This document shows positions 45,813 to 54,547 of a DNA stretch of 64,000 nt, piece after piece. Made by a program: the position numbers and the translations under genes. The notes beneath the pieces are model-generated. The model worked only from the letters and a program-made list of their open reading frames with translations, did no database searches and was not told the DNA's origin. The DNA comes from Pedobacter sp. SYP-B3415. Its GTDB lineage: Bacteria; Bacteroidota; Bacteroidia; Sphingobacteriales; Sphingobacteriaceae. The first letter of the stretch is position 1. The number at the start of each line of letters is the position of its first letter. Location: NCBI RefSeq assembly GCF_004138205.1, contig NZ_RXNQ01000022.1, positions 186,001 through 250,000 on the forward strand, given 5' to 3'.

Positions 45813-47129
45813 CTACGGAAGCCTATCCAGATTAACCGCTGGGGCCGCCCCTGTGGCCGTTCTTGTAAACGAAGTCCCGCTGCTGGTATAATCGTCAAAA
45901 AATCCACCATTCTTTAAATAAAAGCTATTGCCGTTCACACCGCCCTGGAAATCCATACGCTGTTTAGCCGATGCGGTAGCATCATAACTAAAGCTGGCCT
46001 CGCTAACCTCTGTCCAGTTTCCCAATGTTGTTTTGTACCATTGGTTGCCATAATTGCAGCTTCGCTGGAGATAACCCTGTTCCGGATAAAAGTTCTCAAT
46101 AAAGGAATACATCCCCGTCAGGTAAGAATTGATGTTTGGCCGCTTCCATTCTGCAACCAGTTTCCAGATGCTGCTCCCCCCAGCGCAAAACCATGCGGTA
46201 TAATTTGTTCCTGACGCAGACGGCTCCGCCTTTAGCAAAAATTTATGGGTGGCACCTGCTGCCCAGTTGTAAACCAGGTATGACTGGCCACCGGTACCCT
46301 CCCCGCCGAAACCATTGCTGGTTACGTCTGTACCTTTCCTGACCAGGCTGGTAGCGCCATTCTCAGGATCCCAGACCGAAAAAAGAATTCTCCGTTCGGT
46401 TGCAGAGTTAACCTGCATACCGAAGTAACCGCCGGTAAAACCATTGGCCATGAAATACGAACCGACCTTATCCTGGCCCGGGGGTACATTCAGCTCGCTG
46501 TAGAACCATTGGGTGTTTGCCGGAACATGGTACTTAAGATGACACGATGGCCCTCTTCTGGACCAGTAATAGTTTGCTACATCATTCGCATAATGCACAC
46601 CCGAAGCTGCCGCAGGCCCGCTGATCACCAGGTCAGACAGATCGCCAAAATACGCTCCGGTTTTGCTTAGACCCTGAATATCAACACGCACATAACCGGG
46701 CTTTTTTATATTGACAGTACCAATATTGGTCGTGGTAACATTGGCACTACGAATGGTTGTCTTGAAAACTGTCCCGTTAATGCTCACTTTAATATTGCTG
46801 CTTCCTGATGGCACACTCCCCTTCAGGGCGACGGTGAGACTTCCTGGCTGGCTAAGTCTGAACCAGACACTGGTAACGGTGCTGACAGAAGTCCAGTTGT
46901 GCAACCCCGTATTATCGATCCGTGCGCCTGTGCCGGAAGTATAGGCATTTCCGCCCAGGCCAACATTTAACGAATTTGCCCCCGGGCCGATTACAGCAAT
47001 AAGGCTATCAGGCACAGGCAGGGGTTCAGCCGCCTGCAGCGGCGTATCGTTCTTGCAGGCAAGCAATACGATCAGCAGGATCAGGTATCTCAGGAATGCA
47101 GTATGTCGTTTCATCTTCGTAATTTTCAT
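45813..47129 (-). CDS. DUF3472 lipoprotein with N-terminal DUF5077-like domain (PUL 3)
   Basis: 438 residues with lipobox in LIVLLACKN (Cys about 24). N-terminal beta domain (about 50-180, TSVSTVTSVWFRLSQPGSLT) resembles DUF5077. The DUF3472 domain (about 190-435) carries GPSCHLKYHVPANTQWFYSE, NGFTGGYFGMQVNS, ERRILFSVWDP and YPEQGYLQRSCNYGNQW. Known in Bacteroidota PULs; function unproven, probably glycan binding or processing. A start at 47198 would overlap the terminator, so 47129 or 47114 is preferred. A terminator after susD implies separate or attenuated expression. Confidence 0.85.
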   Translation of the reverse strand: MKITKMKRHTAFLRYLILLIVLLACKNDTPLQAAEPLPVPDSLIAVIGPGANSLNVGLGGNAYTSGTGARIDNTGLHNWTSVSTVTSVWFRLSQPGSLTVALKGSVPSGSSNIKVSINGTVFKTTIRSANVTTTNIGTVNIKKPGYVRVDIQGLSKTGAYFGDLSDLVISGPAAASGVHYANDVANYYWSRRGPSCHLKYHVPANTQWFYSELNVPPGQDKVGSYFMANGFTGGYFGMQVNSATERRILFSVWDPENGATSLVRKGTDVTSNGFGGEGTGGQSYLVYNWAAGATHKFLLKAEPSASGTNYTAWFCAGGSSIWKLVAEWKRPNINSYLTGMYSFIENFYPEQGYLQRSCNYGNQWYKTTLGNWTEVSEASFSYDATASAKQRMDFQGGVNGNSFYLKNGGFFDDYTSSGTSFTRTATGAAPAVNLDRLP

Positions 47130-47178
47130 TGGCGGTAATCTATTCGCCTTCAGCCAGGTAGCATTGGCACCTTCTGAT

Positions 47179-47208
47179 AAAAAAAGGTGTTCCTGCAAAG
47201 AACACCTT
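47179..47208 (-). terminator. Terminator after susD of PUL 3
   Basis: Stem AGGTGTTC/GAACACCT (47185-47192 with 47200-47207) with 7-nt loop; read on the minus strand followed by U7. Confidence 0.8.
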
Positions 47209-47214
47209 TAAAAT

Positions 47215-48930
47215 CTAGTTGGTAGGGTTTTGAGTCAGTTTGCCCGGATATGAATTAATCGCGCTCTGCGGGATGTAGTACACCACCCTGAAATCTGTGG
47301 CCGCAACGTCTGCTGTCTGGTTTTGCGGGCCGGGATAAAGCCGTGTTAAAGGTTTACCGTTCCTGAACACATCAAAGCTGCGCTCTGCCTGAAATGCCAG
47401 TTCGAGTTGCCTTTCCTTATCGATCAGGTTTCCGGCAGTAGCCGCAGTCAGCGGAACAGTATAGGCCCCGTTCACGATAGAGCGTGTGCGGATTTTATTC
47501 AGATCTTCCAGCGCCAGTCCATAGTTCTGCAACTTGGCATAGGCTTCGGCCCTGTTCAGGTAGACTTCCCCTAACCTGCTTATTACCGGCGAATGAAGCT
47601 GCGAATCCTCACCTTCACGCGAAGCTTTAACAATATAAAACTGCGGATAGACACGGTTAAGCGTAATCAGGTAGTCGATAACGCCGGTGTACGTTTTTCC
47701 GTTTTTGTAAGTGATGGAATAGATTTCCTGACCTGCATCAACCGGCGTCAGTGTGTAGGTATCGGCACCTTCCGTGCAGGTAATGGTGGCTCCATTTCTT
47801 TTAATGGGTGCCTGAACGTAATTCAGGGTGTTGCCTGCATCATCTTTAATAAACCTGAACACCTCGGTATAGGCGCCAGCCGCATTTTTGGAATAAGTGG
47901 GCTCAATAAATGCAGCCCTTGCGTCTACAATCCTGTATTTTTCCGGCCGCCAGTCGTTTCTGCCGGTTTCGTTAAGCAGGCTTATGTACTTGGCGCTGGC
48001 ATACATTTCCCCCCAGCCCTGGCCGCCTATGTTGGCATACATTCCACCAATGCCGTAGTAGTGGTCAGAGCCCGAAAACTCTGAGGCGACCCGTTTGATG
48101 GCGAAAATGGTTTCCCTGTTGTTTTCAGGAATAAAGGTATTGTATTTCATAAAATCTGCGCGGGGCAGCAAACTATACCTGCCTGAACCACTGACTACCT
48201 TCGTGGCGTAATCTACCGCTAACTGTGCATACGTCGCATTTGGGTTTTCATAGGTTCCGCTCATGTAGAGGTACACCCTCGAAAGCAAGGCCTGGGCGGC
48301 TTCTTTCGATGCAAAAATAGGTCCCCTGTTCACCGATATCAATTCCTCAGCCTTTTTCAGGTCTGAGATGGCCTGCTCATAGGTGGCTTTGACGGTTGCC
48401 CGGTCCGGCAGGTTGAGGTCAATCACATTGTCGGGGGTGCCGTTAACGATCGGTACGCCCAGATTTGTCTCAGGACTCTGGTAATACGGGCGACCGAAAG
48501 CACGAACGAGATAAAAGTACATCATGCCCCGGATAAAGAAACATTCGCCCAGCTTACTGTCAAGGGCTGCGCTCTTACCCTGCGGAATCATCTTGATGAT
48601 ATTGGATGCCTGGGCAACTGCCTTATAACCGCTATCCCAAAAGGTAGACAGCCTGCCATTGTTTGGTGTACGCGCAAAGGAGATAAACTCGTAAAAGGCA
48701 TCAGTAGAAGAACCCCTGATCATGATGTTATCTCCAGCATATTCTCCCAGCCGGTGCATGGGGTCAGACCATGCTTTGAGCTGCGCGTACGTTCCGTTCA
48801 GCAGCGCGTCGATCGACTCTTCCGGATTACTGTTTATTCTGTCAGATTCAAGGGAGCCAAAGGGTTCCCTGTCTATTTCGCATGATGCCAGTGCTATGAT
48901 GGCAAATAGCATGATCATTATTTTTTTCAT
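47215..48930 (-). CDS. SusD/RagB nutrient-binding lipoprotein (PUL 3)
   Basis: 571 residues. Signal MKKIMIMLFAIIALASC with lipidated Cys at 17. SusD pattern: SIDALLNGTYAQLKAWSDPM, KLGECFFIRGMMYFYLVRAF, and C-terminal DKERQLELAFQAERSFDVFR, YYIPQSAINSYPGKLTQNPT. Pairs with the SusC directly upstream (12-bp gap). Start at 48939 also possible. Confidence 0.95.
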   Translation of the reverse strand: MKKIMIMLFAIIALASCEIDREPFGSLESDRINSNPEESIDALLNGTYAQLKAWSDPMHRLGEYAGDNIMIRGSSTDAFYEFISFARTPNNGRLSTFWDSGYKAVAQASNIIKMIPQGKSAALDSKLGECFFIRGMMYFYLVRAFGRPYYQSPETNLGVPIVNGTPDNVIDLNLPDRATVKATYEQAISDLKKAEELISVNRGPIFASKEAAQALLSRVYLYMSGTYENPNATYAQLAVDYATKVVSGSGRYSLLPRADFMKYNTFIPENNRETIFAIKRVASEFSGSDHYYGIGGMYANIGGQGWGEMYASAKYISLLNETGRNDWRPEKYRIVDARAAFIEPTYSKNAAGAYTEVFRFIKDDAGNTLNYVQAPIKRNGATITCTEGADTYTLTPVDAGQEIYSITYKNGKTYTGVIDYLITLNRVYPQFYIVKASREGEDSQLHSPVISRLGEVYLNRAEAYAKLQNYGLALEDLNKIRTRSIVNGAYTVPLTAATAGNLIDKERQLELAFQAERSFDVFRNGKPLTRLYPGPQNQTADVAATDFRVVYYIPQSAINSYPGKLTQNPTN

Positions 48931-48942
48931 CCTTCTCAAAAA

Positions 48943-51900
48943 TTAAAATGAAACGTTAACACCAAACATAAACTTCCGGGTCATCGGGTAAACCGACGGA
49001 CCTGTAGAGAAAAGCACGCTGCCGCTGTCTTCGCTCACAGGTATCTCCGGATCTACACCTGAGTATTTGGTGAGCACAAAGAGGTTTTCTCCCGAAATAA
49101 AAGCCCTGAAGCTTTTGGCCTTAAATTTTTCCAGCTTGAAACTGTAGCCAAGTGCCAGCGAACGCATTCTGAAAAAGTCATTGCTTTCTATATAACGGGA
49201 CGATACCAGGTTCCCCTTGTCCTGGTTGTTGTACCTGGCAACCGGGTGGGTAGCAATGTCGCCAGGTTTTTGCCATCTTACCCAGTCATCCATCAACCGC
49301 ATCTGGTTTCTGTCGGTGTATGTACCGTCTGCATCATACTCCTGGCGCGAGTAGTTGTACACCCTGCCCCCGATTGAGTAGCCGAATACAGCATTCAGGT
49401 CAAAATTTTTGTATTGCAGAAAGGTGGTAATACCGCCGAAGACGTCCGGATTGGCTTTGCCTACTCTTTCATCTGTTGCTTTTGAGTAATCTGATGTTGT
49501 GGTACGGGCTGTCTCGTTGCCGCTGGCGTCTCTTGTTACAACGTACCAGGTCGGCTTGCCATCGGCGGGATTTACCCCTGCCCATTCTTTCATATAATAG
49601 GTATCTACTGGCAGACCGATCTGGAAAACCCTGTTGGCCGATCCGGCTATGCCAAGTCCGTCGCCAACAATCAGCGGTTTAGCGGTATAACTTCCGTCCG
49701 GATTTCTGGTTTTGTAGATATCGGTTAGTTTGTTCCGGTTATGGCCAAGGTTTATGTCCAGGCTCCAGACCAGATCACGCGTTTTAATGATATCTCCGCC
49801 AAGTGCCAGTTCAAAGCCCTTGTTACTCATTTTGCCAATGTTTTGAGAAATGCTCGTGATCCCGGTTAAGCCGCTGATCGGCACATTGTACAGGATGTTG
49901 TCGGTGCTTTTGTCGTAATAGTCAACATTTAACCTCAACCTGTTGTTAAATGCCGTCAGGTCCATGCCCACACCGGTGGTATAAGTCTGCTCCCATGTCA
50001 GGTTCGGATTGCCCAGCTGGCTGATCAGCAGTCCCGGAATGCCATTGTACCCTGCTGCAGGGTTAACTGCGTATAGGTTATACTGCGGATACAAACTTGC
50101 CGGCCTGTTTCCTACAGAACCATAAGCAGCGCGGATTTTTAAATTGTTGATCTGACTGATCTTGAACCAGTCTTCCCTGCTGATGTTCCATCCGGCGCTT
50201 ACGGAAAAGAAATTCCCATACTTTTTACCAAAGTTTGAGGCACCATCCCTGCGCAATGAAACCTGAGCGAGGTACCTGCCATCAAAGTCGTAACTTGAGT
50301 TAAATAAGAAGGACTGAACCGCCCATTCGCTGATGCCACCCCTGGTGCGTTCGGGTTTGGCAGTTACATCCAGTACTTCGAAACCGGGAACAATACCTGT
50401 TCCGTAAACGTCGAGCGTTTTACTTCTGAAATCGTTGAACTCATATCCTCCTAATGCATTCAGGTTGTGTTTGCCCCAATTGTTGCTGTAACGCAGTAAC
50501 TGGTTTGTATAGCGGCGGGTATATTCAGACCGGTAATCGGTAACACGGCCGTTTACGCTTAAACCTCCGTTAGACCGGGGGTCTGTATAACCGGCTGCCG
50601 CATAGTTGTTATAACGATAGTTGTTTACAGAAGCAAAAGTCAGTTTTTTGGTTATTTGGATATCAAAATCCAGGTTGCCCATCATTTCATAATTCACATT
50701 CGAGCCCTTGTTCCACTGCAGATCATACAGGTAGTTGGTGCTGGCCGTGTTTACCCAAAGACTGGAACGGTGAGGCACCAGGTTACCGTTGGCATCATAC
50801 GGACTGTCCCAGGGTAAATTTGAATAAATAGAGGTTACGGAATACTGCCTGTCGGCTACGCTTCTGCGCGAGCCAACCAATGCAGGTTTCACGGTTAGCC
50901 ATTGAAAAGGCTTGTAGGTGCTGTTAAGTCTGAAGTTGTAGCGTTCGTAGTCGTATCCCCTGATGGCGCCAGACTCATCATAATAACCTACCGACAGGAG
51001 AGACTGAAGTTTTTCAGACCCGCCCTGCAGCGTAATGTTGTGGTTTTGATTGAAGCCTGTGCGGGTGGCGAGGTCCCACCAGTCAAAATTGCTATCCCGC
51101 AGGTCTGGTTTCCAGCGCGGAAAGCTGATGGTATTGGCATTGGCGAACGATGCGAAATAATCATACAATTCAGTTCCGTTCATCATTTGCAGATTGCCAT
51201 TCGTTAGCTGCGTAAAGCCATTCCTTGTCGAAATATCTACACCCATCTGGCCAGACTTTGCACGTTTGGTAGTGACCACGATAACCCCGTTGGCACCTTG
51301 CGAACCGTAGATGGCCGTAGAGGCGGCATCTTTCAATACCGTCATCGATTCGATGTCTTCCGGGTTCAGCTCGCCGGGGCTTGACCCCACAATTACACCA
51401 TCAAGCACCCACAGCGGACTGGTTGTTCCGTTCAGGGTGGCCTGCCCGCGGATAATGACCGATCCGGCGGTACCGGGTTTGCCCGATCCCGGCGCAACAA
51501 ACAAACCCGGCGCCTTGCCAGCCAGCAGGTTTTGTACGTTTGGTGAGGTCACGTTCTTAAGTTTCTCTCCCTGGATTGTACTCAGCGCACCGGTAAGACT
51601 CTCTTTCCTTTGAACGCTGTAGCCAACCACGACCAGTTCGCCCAGGCTTTCTGCGGCTTCGTTCAGCGTAATGTTTCCGATCGAATCGCCGCTCACCGTT
51701 ACCTCCTGGGAAGTATAACCGATCGAGCTGATCACCAAAACATCACCTTTCGCGGCCTCGATGGTGAAATTGCCAGCATTGTCGGTCGAGGTAACACGTT
51801 TCGTCCCTTTAACGGTGATGCTTGCGCCGGGTATGGGAGTTCCGGAGGCATCTTTGACGATACCGGTAATGCGATCGCGTACGGCATCTGTTTTATAAGT

Positions 51901-52092
51901 GATTAGGATCGCTGCGCCAGGTTTGGTCATCATGCCCGCTGGCTTTATAAGGCGGCTTTCACCCTCTATTACATTTGCCCGGACTATTGTCGACGTGAGC
52001 AGCAGGGGTGAAAATGCAAATATATATCTGCAGCACAGCTGGAGTCTGTGCATCCGCAGAGATACGGTTTTGTTCCGGTCAGTCTTTGTCAT
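48943..52092 (-). CDS. SusC/RagA TonB-linked outer membrane receptor without STN domain (PUL 3)
   Basis: 1049 residues. After the signal sequence and a short linker comes a carboxypeptidase-regulatory-like domain (about 75-150, GIVKDASGTPIPGASITVKG), plug (about 155-280, SVIIRGQATLNGTTSPLWVL, VLKDAASTAIYGSQGANGVI) and barrel to terminal Phe. Unlike the receptors of PULs 1 and 2 it has no STN domain, and no FecR or sigma gene is adjacent. Control must come from another type of regulator; two LacI-type operator-like sites lie upstream. Confidence 0.95.
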   Translation of the reverse strand: MTKTDRNKTVSLRMHRLQLCCRYIFAFSPLLLTSTIVRANVIEGESRLIKPAGMMTKPGAAILITYKTDAVRDRITGIVKDASGTPIPGASITVKGTKRVTSTDNAGNFTIEAAKGDVLVISSIGYTSQEVTVSGDSIGNITLNEAAESLGELVVVGYSVQRKESLTGALSTIQGEKLKNVTSPNVQNLLAGKAPGLFVAPGSGKPGTAGSVIIRGQATLNGTTSPLWVLDGVIVGSSPGELNPEDIESMTVLKDAASTAIYGSQGANGVIVVTTKRAKSGQMGVDISTRNGFTQLTNGNLQMMNGTELYDYFASFANANTISFPRWKPDLRDSNFDWWDLATRTGFNQNHNITLQGGSEKLQSLLSVGYYDESGAIRGYDYERYNFRLNSTYKPFQWLTVKPALVGSRRSVADRQYSVTSIYSNLPWDSPYDANGNLVPHRSSLWVNTASTNYLYDLQWNKGSNVNYEMMGNLDFDIQITKKLTFASVNNYRYNNYAAAGYTDPRSNGGLSVNGRVTDYRSEYTRRYTNQLLRYSNNWGKHNLNALGGYEFNDFRSKTLDVYGTGIVPGFEVLDVTAKPERTRGGISEWAVQSFLFNSSYDFDGRYLAQVSLRRDGASNFGKKYGNFFSVSAGWNISREDWFKISQINNLKIRAAYGSVGNRPASLYPQYNLYAVNPAAGYNGIPGLLISQLGNPNLTWEQTYTTGVGMDLTAFNNRLRLNVDYYDKSTDNILYNVPISGLTGITSISQNIGKMSNKGFELALGGDIIKTRDLVWSLDINLGHNRNKLTDIYKTRNPDGSYTAKPLIVGDGLGIAGSANRVFQIGLPVDTYYMKEWAGVNPADGKPTWYVVTRDASGNETARTTTSDYSKATDERVGKANPDVFGGITTFLQYKNFDLNAVFGYSIGGRVYNYSRQEYDADGTYTDRNQMRLMDDWVRWQKPGDIATHPVARYNNQDKGNLVSSRYIESNDFFRMRSLALGYSFKLEKFKAKSFRAFISGENLFVLTKYSGVDPEIPVSEDSGSVLFSTGPSVYPMTRKFMFGVNVSF

Positions 52093-52287
52093 TTGGCTGA
52101 AGTTTTTGGTTCATATACGTTTTGTTTGGTGTTAGTCTGGTTCGCAGTGTATTGTTACGTCGGTAAAAAACTGGCTGGTAGGGAAGATTAACTTCGTCTG
52201 TTGCCGGAAGGATGATCAGCGGTGTCGGCAAAGACTACGGAACCGAATTTATGATAAGAAAAACGAACAGGCCGCGCTCAATCAAAC

Positions 52288-52298
52288 GCAAACGATTG
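52288..52298. promoter_or_regulatory. LacI-type operator-like site, distal to the PUL 3 start by about 200 bp
   Basis: GCAAACGATTG, the exact inverse of CAATCGTTTGC at 52547-52557, with a CG centre as in LacI-family operators. Located 196 bp upstream of susC. Confidence 0.4.
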
Positions 52299-52544
52299 AG
52301 TATAGGCTGATGCGGATACGTCGTCCGGCTATTTCAGGCAAGCCGGGCTTTAGTTAGTATGCGTTAACATGGAAGATCGTTTGAGCTTTAACATGAAAAT
52401 CGGTGATTGACCGGAAGTTCAGCCGCAGAATGCATCTAAGACAGCGGCCTGCAGATGTTGTTACTGTATCGGGTAACGGTTGGGTATGCCTTGCATTTGA
52501 TTTTAGCAGGGAACAGACCAGATAAATAAGTTTTTCTGTTAGCG

Positions 52545-52560
52545 TGCAATCGTTTGCGCA
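52545..52560. promoter_or_regulatory. LacI-type operator-like site in the susC/hipT gap
   Basis: TGCAATCGTTTGCGCA, a near-palindrome around CG sharing an 11-bp core with the site at 52288. The rest of the 676-bp gap (52093-52768) holds no gene or RNA I can support. Confidence 0.4.
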
Positions 52561-52768
52561 GCTAATGCCTGATAAATTGGGGGAATCGTGTTTTTAGGCT
52601 TAAGATTTACTTAGTCTGATAACTGTAACGGTCATGGTAGCCATGGAAAGATCCAAAAGCCACACGCAAGAATATGATATAGTCAGGCAAACGAACAGGA
52701 AGCCTGTTAAAAGATCTGTTTCAATTTTATCAATCGAGATTTCAATTACGAATAATAAGTTCAAAAAA

Positions 52769-53719
52769 TTATTGGCCTGGTTTCTTCGGTGTGTTTGCTT
52801 CAAACAATTTTTGTTTTTTGTTCCAGATTTCGAAATACCGATGCTTGCTTTCCGGACTTAAAAACGATGCTTCAATGATCTCAGCAACTTTTTTGTTCCC
52901 TGAGGAAAACTTTCTATAGGTATTGCGAACGGCGGTTCCTGGAATATTCATGCTTCTTGCGAGGGCGTCAAAATCGGATAAGCTGATTTTCTTTTTTTTT
53001 CCATTTAATGTCAGAGCCAGCTCCTCATCATCATGAGGGTTAATAAGATTTACATTGAGCAAGTCATAGGCCGGGCTCAAGCTGATTCCATCGTCATTAT
53101 ACAAAACAGAGAAGTTTTTAAGGTGCATATCATTGTTACCGGTCAAGAAGGAGAATAAAACCAGTTCGAAATAAGTCAGTGCATCAAAACCGGTTTGACT
53201 ACAATATCTCAGAATCAACTTCCCAATTTTTTCGTAAGAGCCCTTGTATTTGTTTTCCGTTAAAAATTCAGAAAGCTGGCAAAAATCTTCCATATGAATT
53301 TTATGACCCTTTACCCTGTCAAATCTGCGTGCCAGGTAGATCAGGCTGCCGTCTGATACTTTAAGCAAAGCATGGTCACAAGTCGGCATTTTAAACACGC
53401 TTGCAAGATGCATTGTCAGGTCTTCTGCTTGCGGCATTTCAGGAAAATCGGGGTGTTGCGGCTTAAGAATGTATTCGCCCCAAAGTCTAACTATAGTCAG
53501 CCGGTTCTGGCCCTTTGTTTTCTCAAGGGTAACAGAGAGCTTGGGCTGAACTCCGGTCACCGTGATTCTTTCATTGATAGTCTGCGCCGCCAGCTTTTTT
53601 AAAAGCTTATCATTCAATTCCAACTCGGGTACGCTATCTGTTCCGAAAAATCGCCTGGAACATTTTTGATGATAAGCCGACGTACCCGCATCATGATAAC
53701 AAAACCAACAATTTGCCAT
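52769..53719 (-). CDS. hipT: HipT-type serine/threonine kinase toxin
   Basis: 316 residues: HipA-like kinase without the N-subdomain 1. Gly-rich loop region ERITVTGVQPKLSVTLEK (about 52-69), nucleotide-binding WGEYILKPQHPDFPEMPQAE, catalytic LTGNNDMHLKNFSVL (Asp and Asn, about 213-219) and metal Asp in LSPAYDLLNVN. By family knowledge HipA phosphorylates GltX and E. coli HipT phosphorylates TrpS; the target here is unknown. The N-terminus has CxxC (CWFC) and a second Cys (KCS), possibly a metal site. Third gene of the hipB-hipS-hipT operon, 3 bp after hipS. Confidence 0.88.
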   Translation of the reverse strand: MANCWFCYHDAGTSAYHQKCSRRFFGTDSVPELELNDKLLKKLAAQTINERITVTGVQPKLSVTLEKTKGQNRLTIVRLWGEYILKPQHPDFPEMPQAEDLTMHLASVFKMPTCDHALLKVSDGSLIYLARRFDRVKGHKIHMEDFCQLSEFLTENKYKGSYEKIGKLILRYCSQTGFDALTYFELVLFSFLTGNNDMHLKNFSVLYNDDGISLSPAYDLLNVNLINPHDDEELALTLNGKKKKISLSDFDALARSMNIPGTAVRNTYRKFSSGNKKVAEIIEASFLSPESKHRYFEIWNKKQKLFEANTPKKPGQ

Positions 53720-53722
53720 GGT

Positions 53723-54046
53723 CTAATCAATCTCGGGAACAACCGTTACAGCGCCGATTGAATCCCTGCATGTTAACAACAATAATTCAAACCTATCATT
53801 ACTTTTGACCTTCCAGTGCGTAGTTGCAAGGTCCAGCAACCACCCTTCAGGTATCAGTCCGTCGAAAAAAGGAAACAACACTTTACTTTCATAGTCTCCT
53901 GGCGATAAAGGTAACGTTAAACTTACCGGCTTCGCTTGCGGGTTTTGAAGGTAATTTGGGTGGTACGTAAATTTATAACCCTCATCGGTTTCAATAAGCA
54001 CGCCTGCAAGACTATCCTGAAAATAAACTAAGCCTTTCTTATTCAT
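53723..54046 (-). CDS. hipS: HipS-type small antitoxin (HipA N-terminal subdomain)
   Basis: 107 residues corresponding to the N-subdomain 1 of HipA as a free protein: GLVYFQDSLAGVLIETDEGY, SLTLPLSPGDYESKVLFPFF, DGLIPEGWLLDLATTHW and SNDRFELLLLTCRDSIGAV. In E. coli O127 HipBST the equivalent HipS, not HipB, neutralises the kinase. Start MNKKGLVYFQ; it overlaps hipB by 8 bp (54039-54046). Confidence 0.88.
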   Translation of the reverse strand: MNKKGLVYFQDSLAGVLIETDEGYKFTYHPNYLQNPQAKPVSLTLPLSPGDYESKVLFPFFDGLIPEGWLLDLATTHWKVKSNDRFELLLLTCRDSIGAVTVVPEID

Positions 54047-54242
54047 CGTTTTTTGCTTTTGGCACGACGCCCAGTTCTGCTCCAAATAACATCAGCACCT
54101 GATTAACCTTGTCCATTCTCAGTGTCGGTTTACCCTGTTCCATTTCGCGAACAACCCTTAGGCCCACGCCAGCCTTTGTTGCCAGGTCTCCCTGCGTCAG
54201 ATTTAGCGATTTTCGTTTTCTCTTTAAATATTCAGACAACAT
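54039..54242 (-). CDS. hipB: HipB-type Xre family DNA-binding protein
   Basis: 67 residues. HTH_3 domain covering most of the protein: LSEYLKRKRKSLNLTQGDLA, TKAGVGLRVVREMEQGKPTL, then KVNQVLMLFGAELGVVP. Start MLSEYLKRKR lies 4 bp from the nearest operator. Represses its own operon through the three palindromes upstream, probably helped by HipS and HipT. Confidence 0.88.
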   Translation of the reverse strand: MLSEYLKRKRKSLNLTQGDLATKAGVGLRVVREMEQGKPTLRMDKVNQVLMLFGAELGVVPKAKNDE

Positions 54243-54246
54243 ATTA

Positions 54247-54339
54247 TACCCTTTCGGGTACAATATAAGAAATTTCGGTTTAATTATACCCGATCGGGTT
54301 AAAAACGTGCATATAAGTGTTTATTATACCCGATCGGGA
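54247..54339. promoter_or_regulatory. Three phased hipBST operators
   Basis: Palindromes TACCCTTTCGGGTA (54247-54260), ACCCGATCGGGT (54288-54299) and CCCGATCGGG (54329-54338) have centres at 54253.5, 54293.5 and 54333.5, an exact 40-bp period. The last two share TTATACCCGATCGGG. The first lies 4 bp from the hipB ATG. A degenerate half-site TTATACC near 54371 is out of phase. Confidence 0.85.
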
Positions 54340-54547
54340 CTAAGACTGTCCAGATGCTAACCAGCATTAATTATACCTGACATATGTTGAGCTCCTCAAA
54401 ATCAATCCTGCATTACATCCCGTAGAACTGGTTGCAGCGCCTTTAAGAATGATGTTAAGCAGATGTGTAAGTCATCTTGCAACTTATATTTTTGGTAAGT
54501 TGCTGCGCCACCTTGTCGACTGCTGACCAGCGATTCCTGCCTCTCTC

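Noticed and set aside
52600..52861. Overlapping small frames on both strands upstream of hipT's 3' end
   Set aside because: Both overlap the hipT coding region or low-complexity AT-rich DNA with no independent evidence.
54247..54339. Phased ACCCGATCGGGT sites as a CRISPR array
   Set aside because: Only three short palindromes, 40-bp spacing with similar spacers, directly upstream of hipB; operators are the simpler reading.
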